Shown here: positions 8,170 through 16,576 of the stretch, piece by piece | Numbering within the stretch: position 1 is the first letter of the stretch | Layout of the letters: the number at the start of each line of letters is the position of its first letter | Source: Mucilaginibacter inviolabilis | GTDB taxonomy: Bacteria > Bacteroidota > Bacteroidia > Sphingobacteriales > Sphingobacteriaceae | NCBI RefSeq assembly: GCF_011089895.1 | Contig: NZ_JAANAT010000005.1 | Location: forward strand, 124,001 to 188,000 | Length of the DNA: 64,000 nucleotides | Direction: 5' to 3' | Position numbers and translations under genes: made by a program | The notes under the pieces: generated by a model | Told to the model about the DNA's origin: nothing | The model's input: only the letters and a program-made list of their open reading frames with translations | The model's database searches: none

Positions 8170-9741
8170 TTATCTGGTTTCTTCAGATACTTTACCATCC
8201 ACAAAAGGGCGTTTATCCCGGTTCGCCAGATCCCAGCCAGTATAAAATACCAGTTGCGCACGTTTAGCTAGTAATGGAAAGTTGATCTTGCTCACTTCAT
8301 CGCCAGGCTGGTGATAATCGGCATGCACTCCGTTAAAGTAAAATATAATAGGCACGCCATGTTTGGCAAAATTGTAGTGATCGCTGCGATAGTAAAACCG
8401 GTTTGGATCGTTTGGATCGTCATACTTATAATCCAAATGCAGCTTGGTATAAGTATTATTGGCATTCTCTCCAACTTCATGTAGTTCTTTACTCAGCATA
8501 GATGATCCTATGGCATAAACATAATTAGCCGAGTCAGGTTTACCTATATATTCTTCACCCACACGACCAATCATATCAATGTTCAGATCGGTAATCGTAT
8601 TAGCCAATGGGAAAACCGGATGCTCAGAGTAGTATTCCGATCCCAATAAACCTTTTTCTTCACCAACATTACCTAAAAACAGGATACTACGACGTGGGCC
8701 ATGGCCGTCCTTTTTAGCTTGTGAAAACGCACGGGCAATTTCCAATATGCCGGTAGTACCGGAGCCATCATCATCGGCACCGTTATTTACCTTATCCTTA
8801 GCATTTGGATCCAGGTTTAAACCGATATGGTCATAGTGAGCCGAAAATACCAACACCTCATCCTTAAGATCGGTACCCGGCATGTATCCTAATACATCAA
8901 CTGCTTTTACATCCTTCTTTTCGGTATGATATTTCAGGGCGATGTCGGTTTTTACAGTCAAAGGTTGGTTGACAGCTGAAGCCGAGGCCGTTTTTAACTG
9001 ATCATAAGTTTTGCCACTTGCCTTTACCAGATCATCTGCCAGATTAATGGTAATTTGAAATACCGGGGCATTGGCGTTTTGCGATGCGCCGCCTTCCTTT
9101 TTAATAGTTAAACGCGGACTTGTCATACTGTTACCAAAACGGGTCAAGGCAGCAGCAATGCCTGGATTGGCGGCAAGTATAGCCAAAGGCTTTTTGTTTT
9201 GGAGATTTTTAATGATCCTGGTACGGATAGCCGTCATGCGATAACTTGTATTGGGGGTAGATCCCGCTTCCGGTTTATCTTCATTTACCCAAAGCAATAT
9301 TTTCCCGGTCAAATCGGTATTACCTATCTCACTTTCGGTTCCATAACCCACAAATACGATTTCATTTGCGGTCAGGCTATTATCAGGATAGGTACCAATG
9401 AGGTAAAAGTCTTTAGCATAGGTAAACGCTTTTCCGTTTACGGTAAAATCCGTTACTCTAAGCGCATTTTCTGTAAGCGGCACATCCAGGAAATAAGACC
9501 CGTTTACCGGGGCTTGTAAGCCTAATCTTTTAAATTCTGCTGCAATATAATTCGCAGCTTTCTCAGCTCCGGGTTTGCCGGTTTCACGGCCTTCAAACGC
9601 ATCAGATGCTATTATGCTCAAATGCTTTTTGGCATCATCAGCGGTGATTAGCTTGGCGTATTTTACAATTGTTGGGTTTTGCTGGGCACAGGCATTTAAA
9701 GCAAATGCCGATGAAATGGCCCACAGGTATATTTGTTTCAT
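8170..9741 (-). CDS. M28-family zinc peptidase, lipoprotein
   Basis: A 523-residue M28 aminopeptidase-type lipoprotein. The signal sequence ends in a lipobox (ALNAC, Cys ~18), so it should be anchored to the outer or cytoplasmic membrane. A PA-like insert lies between ~110 and 230. The zinc-peptidase domain follows, with FSAHYDHIG near 295, GADDDGSGT near 313, NVGEEKGLLGS near 355, LNIDMIGR near 388 and RSDHYNFAKHGVP near 470. These supply the two-zinc ligands and the Glu general base. It probably trims peptides from the N-terminus in the periplasm or outside the cell. It is transcribed alone, with its own terminator. Confidence 0.92.
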   Translation of the reverse strand: MKQIYLWAISSAFALNACAQQNPTIVKYAKLITADDAKKHLSIIASDAFEGRETGKPGAEKAANYIAAEFKRLGLQAPVNGSYFLDVPLTENALRVTDFTVNGKAFTYAKDFYLIGTYPDNSLTANEIVFVGYGTESEIGNTDLTGKILLWVNEDKPEAGSTPNTSYRMTAIRTRIIKNLQNKKPLAILAANPGIAAALTRFGNSMTSPRLTIKKEGGASQNANAPVFQITINLADDLVKASGKTYDQLKTASASAVNQPLTVKTDIALKYHTEKKDVKAVDVLGYMPGTDLKDEVLVFSAHYDHIGLNLDPNAKDKVNNGADDDGSGTTGILEIARAFSQAKKDGHGPRRSILFLGNVGEEKGLLGSEYYSEHPVFPLANTITDLNIDMIGRVGEEYIGKPDSANYVYAIGSSMLSKELHEVGENANNTYTKLHLDYKYDDPNDPNRFYYRSDHYNFAKHGVPIIFYFNGVHADYHQPGDEVSKINFPLLAKRAQLVFYTGWDLANRDKRPFVDGKVSEETR

Positions 9742-9815
9742 GTTTATAGGTTAGTTATGTTCATGGAATTTCTTATTCATGGCTTTCTGCCTTAAGCTTT
9801 TTGCTTTCAGCTTAA

Positions 9816-10250
9816 TCAACAGGCAATTTTACCTACGCGCGTGGCGTGGCGGCCACCCTCAAAATCTGTATTCAGAAAAGCTGCTACAATTTTATTGGCT
9901 TCATCAATGCTGATAAAGCGGGCAGGAATACATACAATATTGGCATCATTGTGCTTCCGGGCCAGTTCTGCCAGTTCAACTGTCCAACAGATGGCTGCGC
10001 GAATACCCTGATGTTTATTGGCCGTAATGGCTACGCCGTTGGCACTACCGCAAACCAAAATACCCAGATCAAATTCACCGCTTTCAACTGCCGAGGCAAC
10101 GGGGTGGGCAAAGTCGGGATAATCTGCCGAGGCATTGGAATAGGTGCCAAAATCTTTTAACTCAGCTGCGGTTACGGTTTCCAGCAAAGCCTGTTTATAA
10201 TCAAAGCCGGCGTGGTCGGCGCCAATGGCAATCTTTAGCCCTTCTTTCAT
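9816..10250 (-). CDS. rpiB: Ribose 5-phosphate isomerase B
   Basis: A 144-residue RpiB that interconverts ribose 5-phosphate and ribulose 5-phosphate in the pentose phosphate pathway. The family pattern is clear: IAIGADHAGFDYK at the N-terminus, YPDFAHPVA, the active-site loop LVCGSANGVAI with the catalytic Cys, and NIVCIPARFIS. Length is typical. It is upstream of the M28 peptidase gene with a ~75-bp gap. The gap holds a GCTTTCTGCCTTAAGCTTTT motif also seen near 4.0 kb. Confidence 0.93.
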   Translation of the reverse strand: MKEGLKIAIGADHAGFDYKQALLETVTAAELKDFGTYSNASADYPDFAHPVASAVESGEFDLGILVCGSANGVAITANKHQGIRAAICWTVELAELARKHNDANIVCIPARFISIDEANKIVAAFLNTDFEGGRHATRVGKIAC

Positions 10251-10404
10251 CAGTTAAATAAGTGTTAAGTTAAGATACAAATGTGCAAATTATTTAGATG
10301 TGCTGATATGCCAATTTAACATAGTAAGGCTTTCAACATAAGATCCGCTTAAATGCTCTCCGGAAGTGTAGGGCATTTTGACCGCACAAACTGCCTACCT
10401 GCTT

Positions 10405-10525
10405 AAAAAGTGGGTTTACATGGGTTTACACTTTTTTGGGTTAACATGATTTTATATAATTGACAATCAATTAATTACGGTATTTTCTTGCAGTAAAATA
10501 GCGAATTTATGTAAACCATGTTTTT
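10405..10525 (+). repeat. Dispersed ~110-bp repeat, copy 2
   Basis: Opens with GTGGGTTTACAT plus GGGTTTACAC, contains GTTAACATGATT and the palindromic ATTGACAATCAATTAATTAC, and closes with a decayed inverted end TGTAAACCATG. It lies directly beyond the tatC terminator, in the opposite orientation relative to its gene from copies 1 and 3. It fills much of the gap 10251-10581. Confidence 0.75.
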
Positions 10526-10529
10526 AAAT

Positions 10530-10561
10530 AAAAAAGCCGCCCTTAAGGGGCAGCTTTTTTA
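10530..10561 (-). terminator. Intrinsic terminator of tatC
   Basis: Hairpin with arms built on AAAAAGCCGCCCTT and AAGGGGCAGCTTTTTT (one internal mismatch), just downstream of the tatC stop codon. Confidence 0.75.
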
Positions 10562-10581
10562 TATGTCGTGTGCATATCTGG

Positions 10582-11445
10582 TTATGACATTACTTCTTCG
10601 TGGCGTTTTATTTTTCTTTTCTCAACCAAGCCTGCCACTACAATACTTACTTCGTAAAGTATAAATAACGGGATACTTACTACAGTCATGGTTAACATAT
10701 CAGGTGTTGGAGTTACCACCGCTGCTATGATCAGGATGATCACAATAGCGTACCTGCGTGTTTCACGCATGAATTTAGGCGTTAAGATACCCAGGTTTGA
10801 TAATATGTAAACCAGAATGGGTAACTGAAATACCAAACCAGTTGCCAGGGTGAGGGTAGCAACCGACGATAAATAAGAATCAACTGTGAACTTATTCTCA
10901 ATTTGTGTGCTGACCGTATAGCCTGATAAAAAATTAATAGACATGGGGGTAATAACATAGTACCCAAACATCACACCCAGGAAAAACAGTATACAGGCGT
11001 AAAAAACAAATCCAGTAGCGGCTTTACGTTCTTTTTCATGCAGGGCAGGCTTTACAAAGCGCCAAATCTCCCAGATGAGGTAAGGAACCCCCATAGTAAT
11101 ACCTATAAGGAGCGCCGAATTGATCTGTAAGGTGAATTGGCCCGCCATTTCGGTATTAAGAAGATGTATATTGATTTTATCAATACAAAATCCGGAGCGG
11201 TGTAAAGCTGCACCAATATTACAAAGCATACGATAGGTCCAGAAGGTAGGCCTGCTTGGGCCCATGATCACCGTATCAAAAATCCAGTCGTAATAATAAA
11301 ATACTACAGCGGTAAATATTACAATGGCTATTGACGCCCTTACTAAATGCCATCTCAGCGCCTCCAAATGATCGAAGAAAGACATTTCTGCTTCCATCGT
11401 TTTGCCTTTGTCTTTGATGGCCTTAATTAGTTTGTTATCGCTCAT
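10582..11445 (-). CDS. tatC: Twin-arginine translocase subunit TatC
   Basis: A 287-residue TatC, the membrane receptor that binds twin-arginine signal peptides and exports folded proteins with TatA. The N-terminal MSFFDHLEALRWHL is the diagnostic cytoplasmic motif. Six hydrophobic segments follow, and the PYLIWEIWRFVKPAL stretch and the periplasmic VITPMSINFL are typical. A ~25-residue insertion with two Cys lies in the first periplasmic loop (NIGAALHRSGFCIDKINIH), common in Bacteroidota. It lies ~70 bp downstream of accC and may be read through from that operon, but it has its own terminator. Confidence 0.95.
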   Translation of the reverse strand: MSDNKLIKAIKDKGKTMEAEMSFFDHLEALRWHLVRASIAIVIFTAVVFYYYDWIFDTVIMGPSRPTFWTYRMLCNIGAALHRSGFCIDKINIHLLNTEMAGQFTLQINSALLIGITMGVPYLIWEIWRFVKPALHEKERKAATGFVFYACILFFLGVMFGYYVITPMSINFLSGYTVSTQIENKFTVDSYLSSVATLTLATGLVFQLPILVYILSNLGILTPKFMRETRRYAIVIILIIAAVVTPTPDMLTMTVVSIPLFILYEVSIVVAGLVEKRKIKRHEEVMS

Positions 11446-11517
11446 GGTTTAAATACCGCTGTAAAAACGCTATTGTGCTAAGTACGTTTAATTATATGAA
11501 GATAGTTTGAATTTATT

Positions 11518-12852
11518 TTAAAATTCAAAGGTTTCCATAAACTTGGTGGTGAAATTACCAGCACGGAAGTTAGGATCCTGCAATAATTTAAGGTGAAATG
11601 GTATAGTTGTTTTTACACCTTCTATCACAAATTCACTTAATGCTCTCTCCATGGTACTCAGTGCTTCATCACGGGTTTGCGCTACGCAAATCACTTTGGC
11701 TATCATCGAATCATAGTTAGGTGGGATCACGTAACCGGTATATACATGTGTATCGATACGCACACCGTGGCCACCAGGTGAATGGAAATTGGTTATTCTA
11801 CCTGGTGATGGACGGAAACCATTAAAAGGATCCTCGGCATTGATACGGCACTCAATAGCATGCATGGTTGGCTCGTAGTTTTTGCCCGAAATAGGGATGC
11901 CTGCCGCAACTTTGATCTGTTCTTTGATCAGGTCAAAGTTGATTACTTCTTCTGTAACCGGGTGCTCTACCTGGATACGGGTGTTCATTTCCATAAAGTA
12001 GAAATTACGGTCTTTATCAACCAAAAATTCTACGGTACCGGCACCTTCATATTTAACGGCTTTGGCTCCTTTTATAGCAGCCTCCCCCATTTTCTTACGC
12101 AGTTTTTCGGTCATGAATGGCGATGGTGATTCCTCTACCAGTTTCTGGTGACGGCGTTGAATTGAACAATCGCGTTCAGAAAGGTGGCATACTTTACCAT
12201 ACTGATCGCCCACTACCTGTATCTCGATATGGCGTGGATCCTGTACATATTTTTCCAGGTAAAGACCGTCGTTGCCAAAGGCAGCACCAGACTCGGCACG
12301 GGCCGAATCCCAGGCATTTTCAAACTCTTCATCTTTCCAAACAATACGCATACCACGGCCACCGCCACCGGCAGTTGCTTTTAATATAATAGGATAACCT
12401 ATTTTGTTGGCTATAGAAATACCTTGTTTTACATCGGTAAGCAAACCGTCTGAACCAGGTACAATAGGTACACCGGCTTTTTTCATGGTGTCTTTAGCTG
12501 ATGCCTTATCACCCATTTGGTTGATCTGCTCGGCAGTAGCGCCAATAAATTTGATGCCATAATCGGCACAAATAGCCGAAAATTTAGCGTTTTCAGACAG
12601 GAAGCCATAGCCTGGATGTATAGCATCGGCATTGGTAAGCTCGGCCGCCGAAATAAGATTTGGGATACTTAAGTATGAATCACGGCTTGGTGGCGGGCCA
12701 ATGCAAACAGCCTCATCAGCAAAACGTACATGAAGGCTATCACGGTCGGCAGTTGAATATACAGCTACGGTTTTTATACCCATCTCTTTGCAGGTACGAA
12801 TAATACGTAAGGCAATCTCACCCCGGTTAGCTATTAATATTTTTTTAAACAT
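11518..12852 (-). CDS. accC: Acetyl-CoA carboxylase, biotin carboxylase subunit
   Basis: A 444-residue biotin carboxylase that carboxylates biotin on AccB with ATP and bicarbonate, the first half of malonyl-CoA synthesis. I place the start at MFKKILIANRGEIA, since six extra upstream residues are not conserved. Visible are the biotin carboxylase N-domain, the ATP-grasp Gly-rich loop (ATAGGGGRGMRIV), the metal/catalytic segment MEMNTRIQVEHPVTE and the C-terminal domain (INAEDPFNGFRPSPG). It lies downstream of accB in the fatty-acid operon, separated by a 130-bp gap full of short repeats. Confidence 0.96.
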   Translation of the reverse strand: MFKKILIANRGEIALRIIRTCKEMGIKTVAVYSTADRDSLHVRFADEAVCIGPPPSRDSYLSIPNLISAAELTNADAIHPGYGFLSENAKFSAICADYGIKFIGATAEQINQMGDKASAKDTMKKAGVPIVPGSDGLLTDVKQGISIANKIGYPIILKATAGGGGRGMRIVWKDEEFENAWDSARAESGAAFGNDGLYLEKYVQDPRHIEIQVVGDQYGKVCHLSERDCSIQRRHQKLVEESPSPFMTEKLRKKMGEAAIKGAKAVKYEGAGTVEFLVDKDRNFYFMEMNTRIQVEHPVTEEVINFDLIKEQIKVAAGIPISGKNYEPTMHAIECRINAEDPFNGFRPSPGRITNFHSPGGHGVRIDTHVYTGYVIPPNYDSMIAKVICVAQTRDEALSTMERALSEFVIEGVKTTIPFHLKLLQDPNFRAGNFTTKFMETFEF

Positions 12853-12982
12853 GGTCTTTTTGATGTGCAAATATGCAAATATGCAGATGAAAATATTAAT
12901 GATTGATGTTCAATTGTGTTTACTGCAAATGTGCAAATGAGTTAAGATCATCTGCACATTTGAAATCCGCACATCTGCACAT
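12853..12982. repeat. TGCAAATATGCAGATG-type repeat cluster between accC and accB
   Basis: The gap is composed of inverted and direct copies of ATGTGCAAAT, TATGCAGATG and their complements (CATCTGCACATTTG, CCGCACATCTGCACATC). Related tracts occur at 13514-13565, 24870-24958 and 26150-26172. They can fold into long imperfect hairpins inside the accB-accC transcript. Confidence 0.65.
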
Positions 12983-13462
12983 CTAAACTGGTTCTACTAA
13001 AAATAAAGGTTGATCGTATTCAACAGGAGATGCATTGTCAACCAATACTTTGACAATACGACCTGAAATTTCAGATTCGATCTCGTTGAAAAGTTTCATG
13101 GCTTCGATAATGCAAACAACACTGCCTGTTTTTATCTCATCGCCAACATTTACAAATAATGGCTTGTCAGGACTAGCCGAACGGTAAAAAGTGCCGATCA
13201 TTGGCGATTTGATAGTAAGATACTTTGAGGTATCCTCCGCTGCCGGGGTAGCAGGAGTAGCCACAGGTGCTGCTGCCTGGGCAACCGGAGCAACCGGTAA
13301 TGCTACCGGAGCAGTTTGTGCCGGGATACTTGCATGAATAACCTGCGGTTGTACCTCATTGGTTTTTATGGTAATCTTAAAATCTTTTTGCTCAATTGAC
13401 ACTTCGTTTACGCCTGATTTTGAAACAAAACGAATAAGGTCCTGAATTTGTTTAATATCCAT
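12983..13462 (-). CDS. accB: Acetyl-CoA carboxylase, biotin carboxyl carrier protein
   Basis: A 159-residue BCCP. Residues 1-32 hold the N-terminal region (MDIKQIQDLIRFVSKSGVNEV), residues ~40-75 an Ala/Pro/Val linker, and the last ~80 the biotinyl domain. The biotin-accepting Lys is in CIIEAMKLFNEIE near residue 125. It shuttles carboxybiotin from AccC to the carboxyltransferase. It lies in order after fabH and before accC. Confidence 0.95.
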   Translation of the reverse strand: MDIKQIQDLIRFVSKSGVNEVSIEQKDFKITIKTNEVQPQVIHASIPAQTAPVALPVAPVAQAAAPVATPATPAAEDTSKYLTIKSPMIGTFYRSASPDKPLFVNVGDEIKTGSVVCIIEAMKLFNEIESEISGRIVKVLVDNASPVEYDQPLFLVEPV

Positions 13463-13513
13463 ACTTTGGGATTGAGTGGTTTTGGATAAAGTTTATTATC
13501 TAAGTTAATATGA

Positions 13514-13565
13514 TAATGTGCAAACTGGCAATATGCAAATATGCAGACTGCAAATGTGCAAATGT
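13514..13565. repeat. TGCAAATATGCAGA-type repeat tract
   Basis: Tandem variants of GTGCAAACTGGCAATATGCA and TGCAAATATGCAGACTGCAA lie between accB and fabH. This is the same family as the accB-accC gap. Confidence 0.55.
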
Positions 13566-13637
13566 TTTTTATGATTTAGCTATAAATTAAGTAACATATT
13601 AAAATGAACAGATGTTTTATTTTTCTGACCTGTACAC

Positions 13638-14627
13638 TTAATAAGCCCATTTTAAATAAATAGAACCCCAGGTAAATCCGCCTCCAAATGCCGCTAAAAT
13701 AAGATTATCGCCTTTTTTAAACTTGCTCTCCCACTCCCACAAACATAATGGTATTGTTCCATTAGTTGTGTTACCATAACGTTCAATATTGATGATCACC
13801 TTATCGGCACTTAACCCGGTACGGCTGGCTGTAGCATCAATGATCCGCTTATTGGCCTGATGAGGCACCAACCAGGCAACATCATCAGCCACCAGGCTAT
13901 TGCGCTCCATTACTTCGTGAGCCACATCGGCCATGTTGGTTACCGCAAATTTAAATACTGCAGGACCTTCCTGATAAGCAAAATGCTCACGGGCCTCCAC
14001 GGTTTCATGCGTTGCTGGTTTTACAGAACCTCCGGCCTTTTGATGTAAATATTGTGCCCCGGAGCCATCGCTTTTCAGGATAGAATCCATAATGCCATAG
14101 CCTTCGGTATTAGGCTCAAGCAACACTGCGCCGCAACCATCACCAAAAATAATGCAGGTGGCGCGATCCTCATAATTAATTATCGACGACATTTTATCGC
14201 CGCCAACTACCAGTACCTTTTTATGTTTACCATTTTCAATAAACTGGGCACCTGTGGTAAGGCCAAATATAAAACCTGAACAGGCTGCCTGAAGGTCGAA
14301 ACCCCATGCATTCACCGCGCCAATTTTGTTGGCCAGGATGTTTGCTGTTGCCGGAAATGGCATATCGGGCGTAGTTGTGCAAAAAATAACCAGGTCAATT
14401 TCCTCGGCACTTATTCCCCGTTTTTTTAACAAGCCATTAACCGCGGGAACTGCCATATCAGATGTACCCAAGCCTTCGCCTTTAAGTATACGGCGCTCCT
14501 TAATGCCGGTACGGCTTACAATCCACTCATCGTTGGTATCAACCAGAGTTTCAAGCTCCTGGTTGGTAAGGATATAGTCGGGAACGTAACCATGTACAGC
14601 AGTAATAGCAGCATGAATTTTACTCAT
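13638..14627 (-). CDS. fabH: 3-oxoacyl-ACP synthase III
   Basis: A 329-residue KAS III that condenses acetyl-CoA (or a branched primer) with malonyl-ACP to start fatty-acid synthesis. The catalytic triad is visible: Cys in QAACSGFIFGL near residue 114, His in VPHQANKRI near 256 and Asn in YGNTTNGTIPL near 285. The C-terminal AAFGGGFTWGS is also typical. It begins 11 bp after plsX, so the two are cotranscribed. Confidence 0.96.
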   Translation of the reverse strand: MSKIHAAITAVHGYVPDYILTNQELETLVDTNDEWIVSRTGIKERRILKGEGLGTSDMAVPAVNGLLKKRGISAEEIDLVIFCTTTPDMPFPATANILANKIGAVNAWGFDLQAACSGFIFGLTTGAQFIENGKHKKVLVVGGDKMSSIINYEDRATCIIFGDGCGAVLLEPNTEGYGIMDSILKSDGSGAQYLHQKAGGSVKPATHETVEAREHFAYQEGPAVFKFAVTNMADVAHEVMERNSLVADDVAWLVPHQANKRIIDATASRTGLSADKVIINIERYGNTTNGTIPLCLWEWESKFKKGDNLILAAFGGGFTWGSIYLKWAY

Positions 14628-14638
14628 CTTTTATCTTT

Positions 14639-15577
14639 TTACTGAAAAGCTTGTTTAATTTTGTCAACCAGATTGCTCTCAATCATGTTTTTTGATAAAA
14701 GGATCATGTTTTTGATAGCTTCGGGACTTGAGATGCCATGGCCTACAACTACCGGTGCATTTACACCCAGAATAGGGCTGCCACCGTATTGTTCGTAATT
14801 AAACCGGTCAAAAAACTCATCTTTAAGCTGTTTCTTTCGTGTTATCACATAAAACGATTCGGCCAGCTTTAATATGACGTTACCGGTAAAGCCATCACAT
14901 ACATACACATCAGCAGTTTCACTAAACAGGTCGCGTCCTTCAACGTTACCTACAAAGTTAAACAGGGATGTTTCTTTCATTAAAGGGTAGGTGGCCTGAC
15001 TCAGGATATTACCTTTTTCTTCTTCTTCGCCGATGTTCATTAACGCTACACGCGGATTGTTGATATCATATACCGACTGCGCGAGTAAACTGCCCAGCAC
15101 GCCAAACTGCACCAGAACATCTGGTTTACAATCGGCATTGGCACCTACATCCAACAAAATACCCAAACCTCCTTTAAGTTTGGGTACAATAGTGGTCATA
15201 GCCGGACGAATAACGCCGGGAATGGTTTTTACGCTGAACATGGCACCAACAAGCATGGCGCCGGTATTACCAGCTGAAGAAAAAGCCTGTATCTGTCCCT
15301 CCTTAAGCAATTGAAACCCAACCGAAATACTCGAATCTGGTTTTTGAACAATCGCCTTTGTAGGATGTTCGCCCATACCTATCACTTCGGTTGTATGTAC
15401 AAACTCAAAGTGATCCGGGCTCACATTATTTTCCTGAAGAATAGTGGCGGCAATTTCTTTATCCCCGATGAGCACCAGTTTTTGGTCGGCAGATAAAGCC
15501 TTATAAGCTTCGATTGCCCCTAAAACGGCTGCTTTGGGAGCAAAATCACCGCCCATAATATCTAAGCCAATCTTCAT
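14639..15577 (-). CDS. plsX: Phosphate acyltransferase PlsX
   Basis: A 312-residue PlsX, which makes acyl-phosphate from acyl-ACP for phospholipid synthesis. The N-terminal MKIGLDIMGGDFAPKA and the motifs SAGNTGAMLVGA, LLDVGANADCKP, VCDGFTGNVILK and GVNAPVVVGHG are those of the family. It lies in the classic rpmF-plsX-fabH order, linking ribosome and membrane-lipid synthesis. Confidence 0.96.
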   Translation of the reverse strand: MKIGLDIMGGDFAPKAAVLGAIEAYKALSADQKLVLIGDKEIAATILQENNVSPDHFEFVHTTEVIGMGEHPTKAIVQKPDSSISVGFQLLKEGQIQAFSSAGNTGAMLVGAMFSVKTIPGVIRPAMTTIVPKLKGGLGILLDVGANADCKPDVLVQFGVLGSLLAQSVYDINNPRVALMNIGEEEEKGNILSQATYPLMKETSLFNFVGNVEGRDLFSETADVYVCDGFTGNVILKLAESFYVITRKKQLKDEFFDRFNYEQYGGSPILGVNAPVVVGHGISSPEAIKNMILLSKNMIESNLVDKIKQAFQ

Positions 15578-15593
15578 TTTCAGAAAATTAAAC

Positions 15594-15785
15594 TTATGCT
15601 ACTGCTGCTTTCTCTATCAGTAATTTACCGTTGTAGTAAACGTTACCATCAACAGTATAAGCTCTGTGCGGTAAATGCACGGCACCTGTAGTTTGGCAGG
15701 TAGTTAAAGTTGGAGCTTCAGCTTTGTAGTGTGTTCTACGCTTATCTCTTCTTGATTTGGATATTTTACGTTTTGGATGTGGCAT
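15594..15785 (-). CDS. rpmF: 50S ribosomal protein L32
   Basis: A 63-residue L32. MPHPKRKISKSRRDKRRTH is the conserved basic N-terminus. Only one Cys remains (TTCQTTG), so the zinc-ribbon pairs of some L32 forms are absent. It lies 14 bp after the DUF177 gene, as in most bacteria. Confidence 0.96.
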   Translation of the reverse strand: MPHPKRKISKSRRDKRRTHYKAEAPTLTTCQTTGAVHLPHRAYTVDGNVYYNGKLLIEKAAVA

Positions 15786-15799
15786 GATCCTGTTATTTG

Positions 15800-16324
15800 T
15801 TATTTATTTATTTTTCTGAGTACATCCCACCGCGGGTCTGTCTGCTCATTTTGTCCTTCATTTCCCGAAAGGTTATTTAACTTTTCGAGCATCTCTTTAT
15901 CACAATAAGAGGTGTTACCCTCATCGCCGCATACCGATATAAATGGCATGGCAACGTTTATATATTCATATATTAACCCTGCTATATTGATCTCATGATC
16001 ATTTTTATTCAGGGTGATGATCTCGTCATCTTCATCAATCACCTCGTCGCTAAACTTGGCAATCTGCTGCTCGGTTATATCCAACGGTTGCGGATATTCG
16101 GCTAAGCACCTGTCGCAGGTGGTATTAACAGTTCCGCTGATGTGGAAATCCAGTATCAGCATGGTTTCCTGCTTATCTAATTCTACCAGGCACTGCAGAT
16201 TAGCTTTTTTTACCAGCGAGTAATCAAACTCGTCAAAAAAAGCATCGTCAACAGCGTATTCAAACCGGTGTTTTCCCAGTTTAAGCCCTGTAAAAGGAAT
16301 CGAATATGTTCTAAGCGATTTCAA
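15800..16324 (-). CDS. DUF177 (YceD) family protein
   Basis: A DUF177/YceD protein, the usual first gene of the rpmF operon, linked in other bacteria to 23S rRNA accumulation. It carries the conserved C-x2-C motif (TTCDRCLAEYPQPL) and a second Cys pair near VCGDEGNTSYCDKE. The frame is open from a TTG at 16345. I prefer the TTG at 16324, which gives a start KSLRTYSIPFTGLKLGKH in line with the family, because a -7 promoter box (16343-16350) overlaps the upstream TTG. The protein is then 174 residues. Confidence 0.88.
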   Translation of the reverse strand: MKSLRTYSIPFTGLKLGKHRFEYAVDDAFFDEFDYSLVKKANLQCLVELDKQETMLILDFHISGTVNTTCDRCLAEYPQPLDITEQQIAKFSDEVIDEDDEIITLNKNDHEINIAGLIYEYINVAMPFISVCGDEGNTSYCDKEMLEKLNNLSGNEGQNEQTDPRWDVLRKINK

Positions 16325-16342
16325 TGAGCAACAATTAGCCCG

Positions 16343-16350
16343 CAAATGTA
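16343..16350 (-). promoter_or_regulatory. -7 promoter box of the DUF177-rpmF-plsX-fabH operon
   Basis: On the minus strand this reads TACATTTG, matching TAnnTTTG. It lies ~18 bp ahead of the chosen TTG start, which implies a short leader. No clear -33 TTG is seen. The rest of the gap to 16576 shows no other feature. Confidence 0.45.
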
Positions 16351-16576
16351 GGGAAAAATACTACAATTGGAAACTGTTTTTTTAATTTGATTATGGACGG
16401 GATAAAATACTAACGGTTAAAGGTAAAGATAATATTGTAATCTACAAGGCTAATTATCAAAAATACGGCACAATATAAACCAAATACCATTTCGGTATTT
16501 GAAATTTAACAGGTTCTTTTTTAGCTTAAAGTGCCAAACCAAGGGCTTAAAGCAAATAGTGACTTTGTGTTTGAAA

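Noticed and set aside
12853..13565. CRISPR array in the accB-accC-fabH gaps
   Set aside because: The repeats are short, variable and both direct and inverted, with no regular spacer length and no cas genes.
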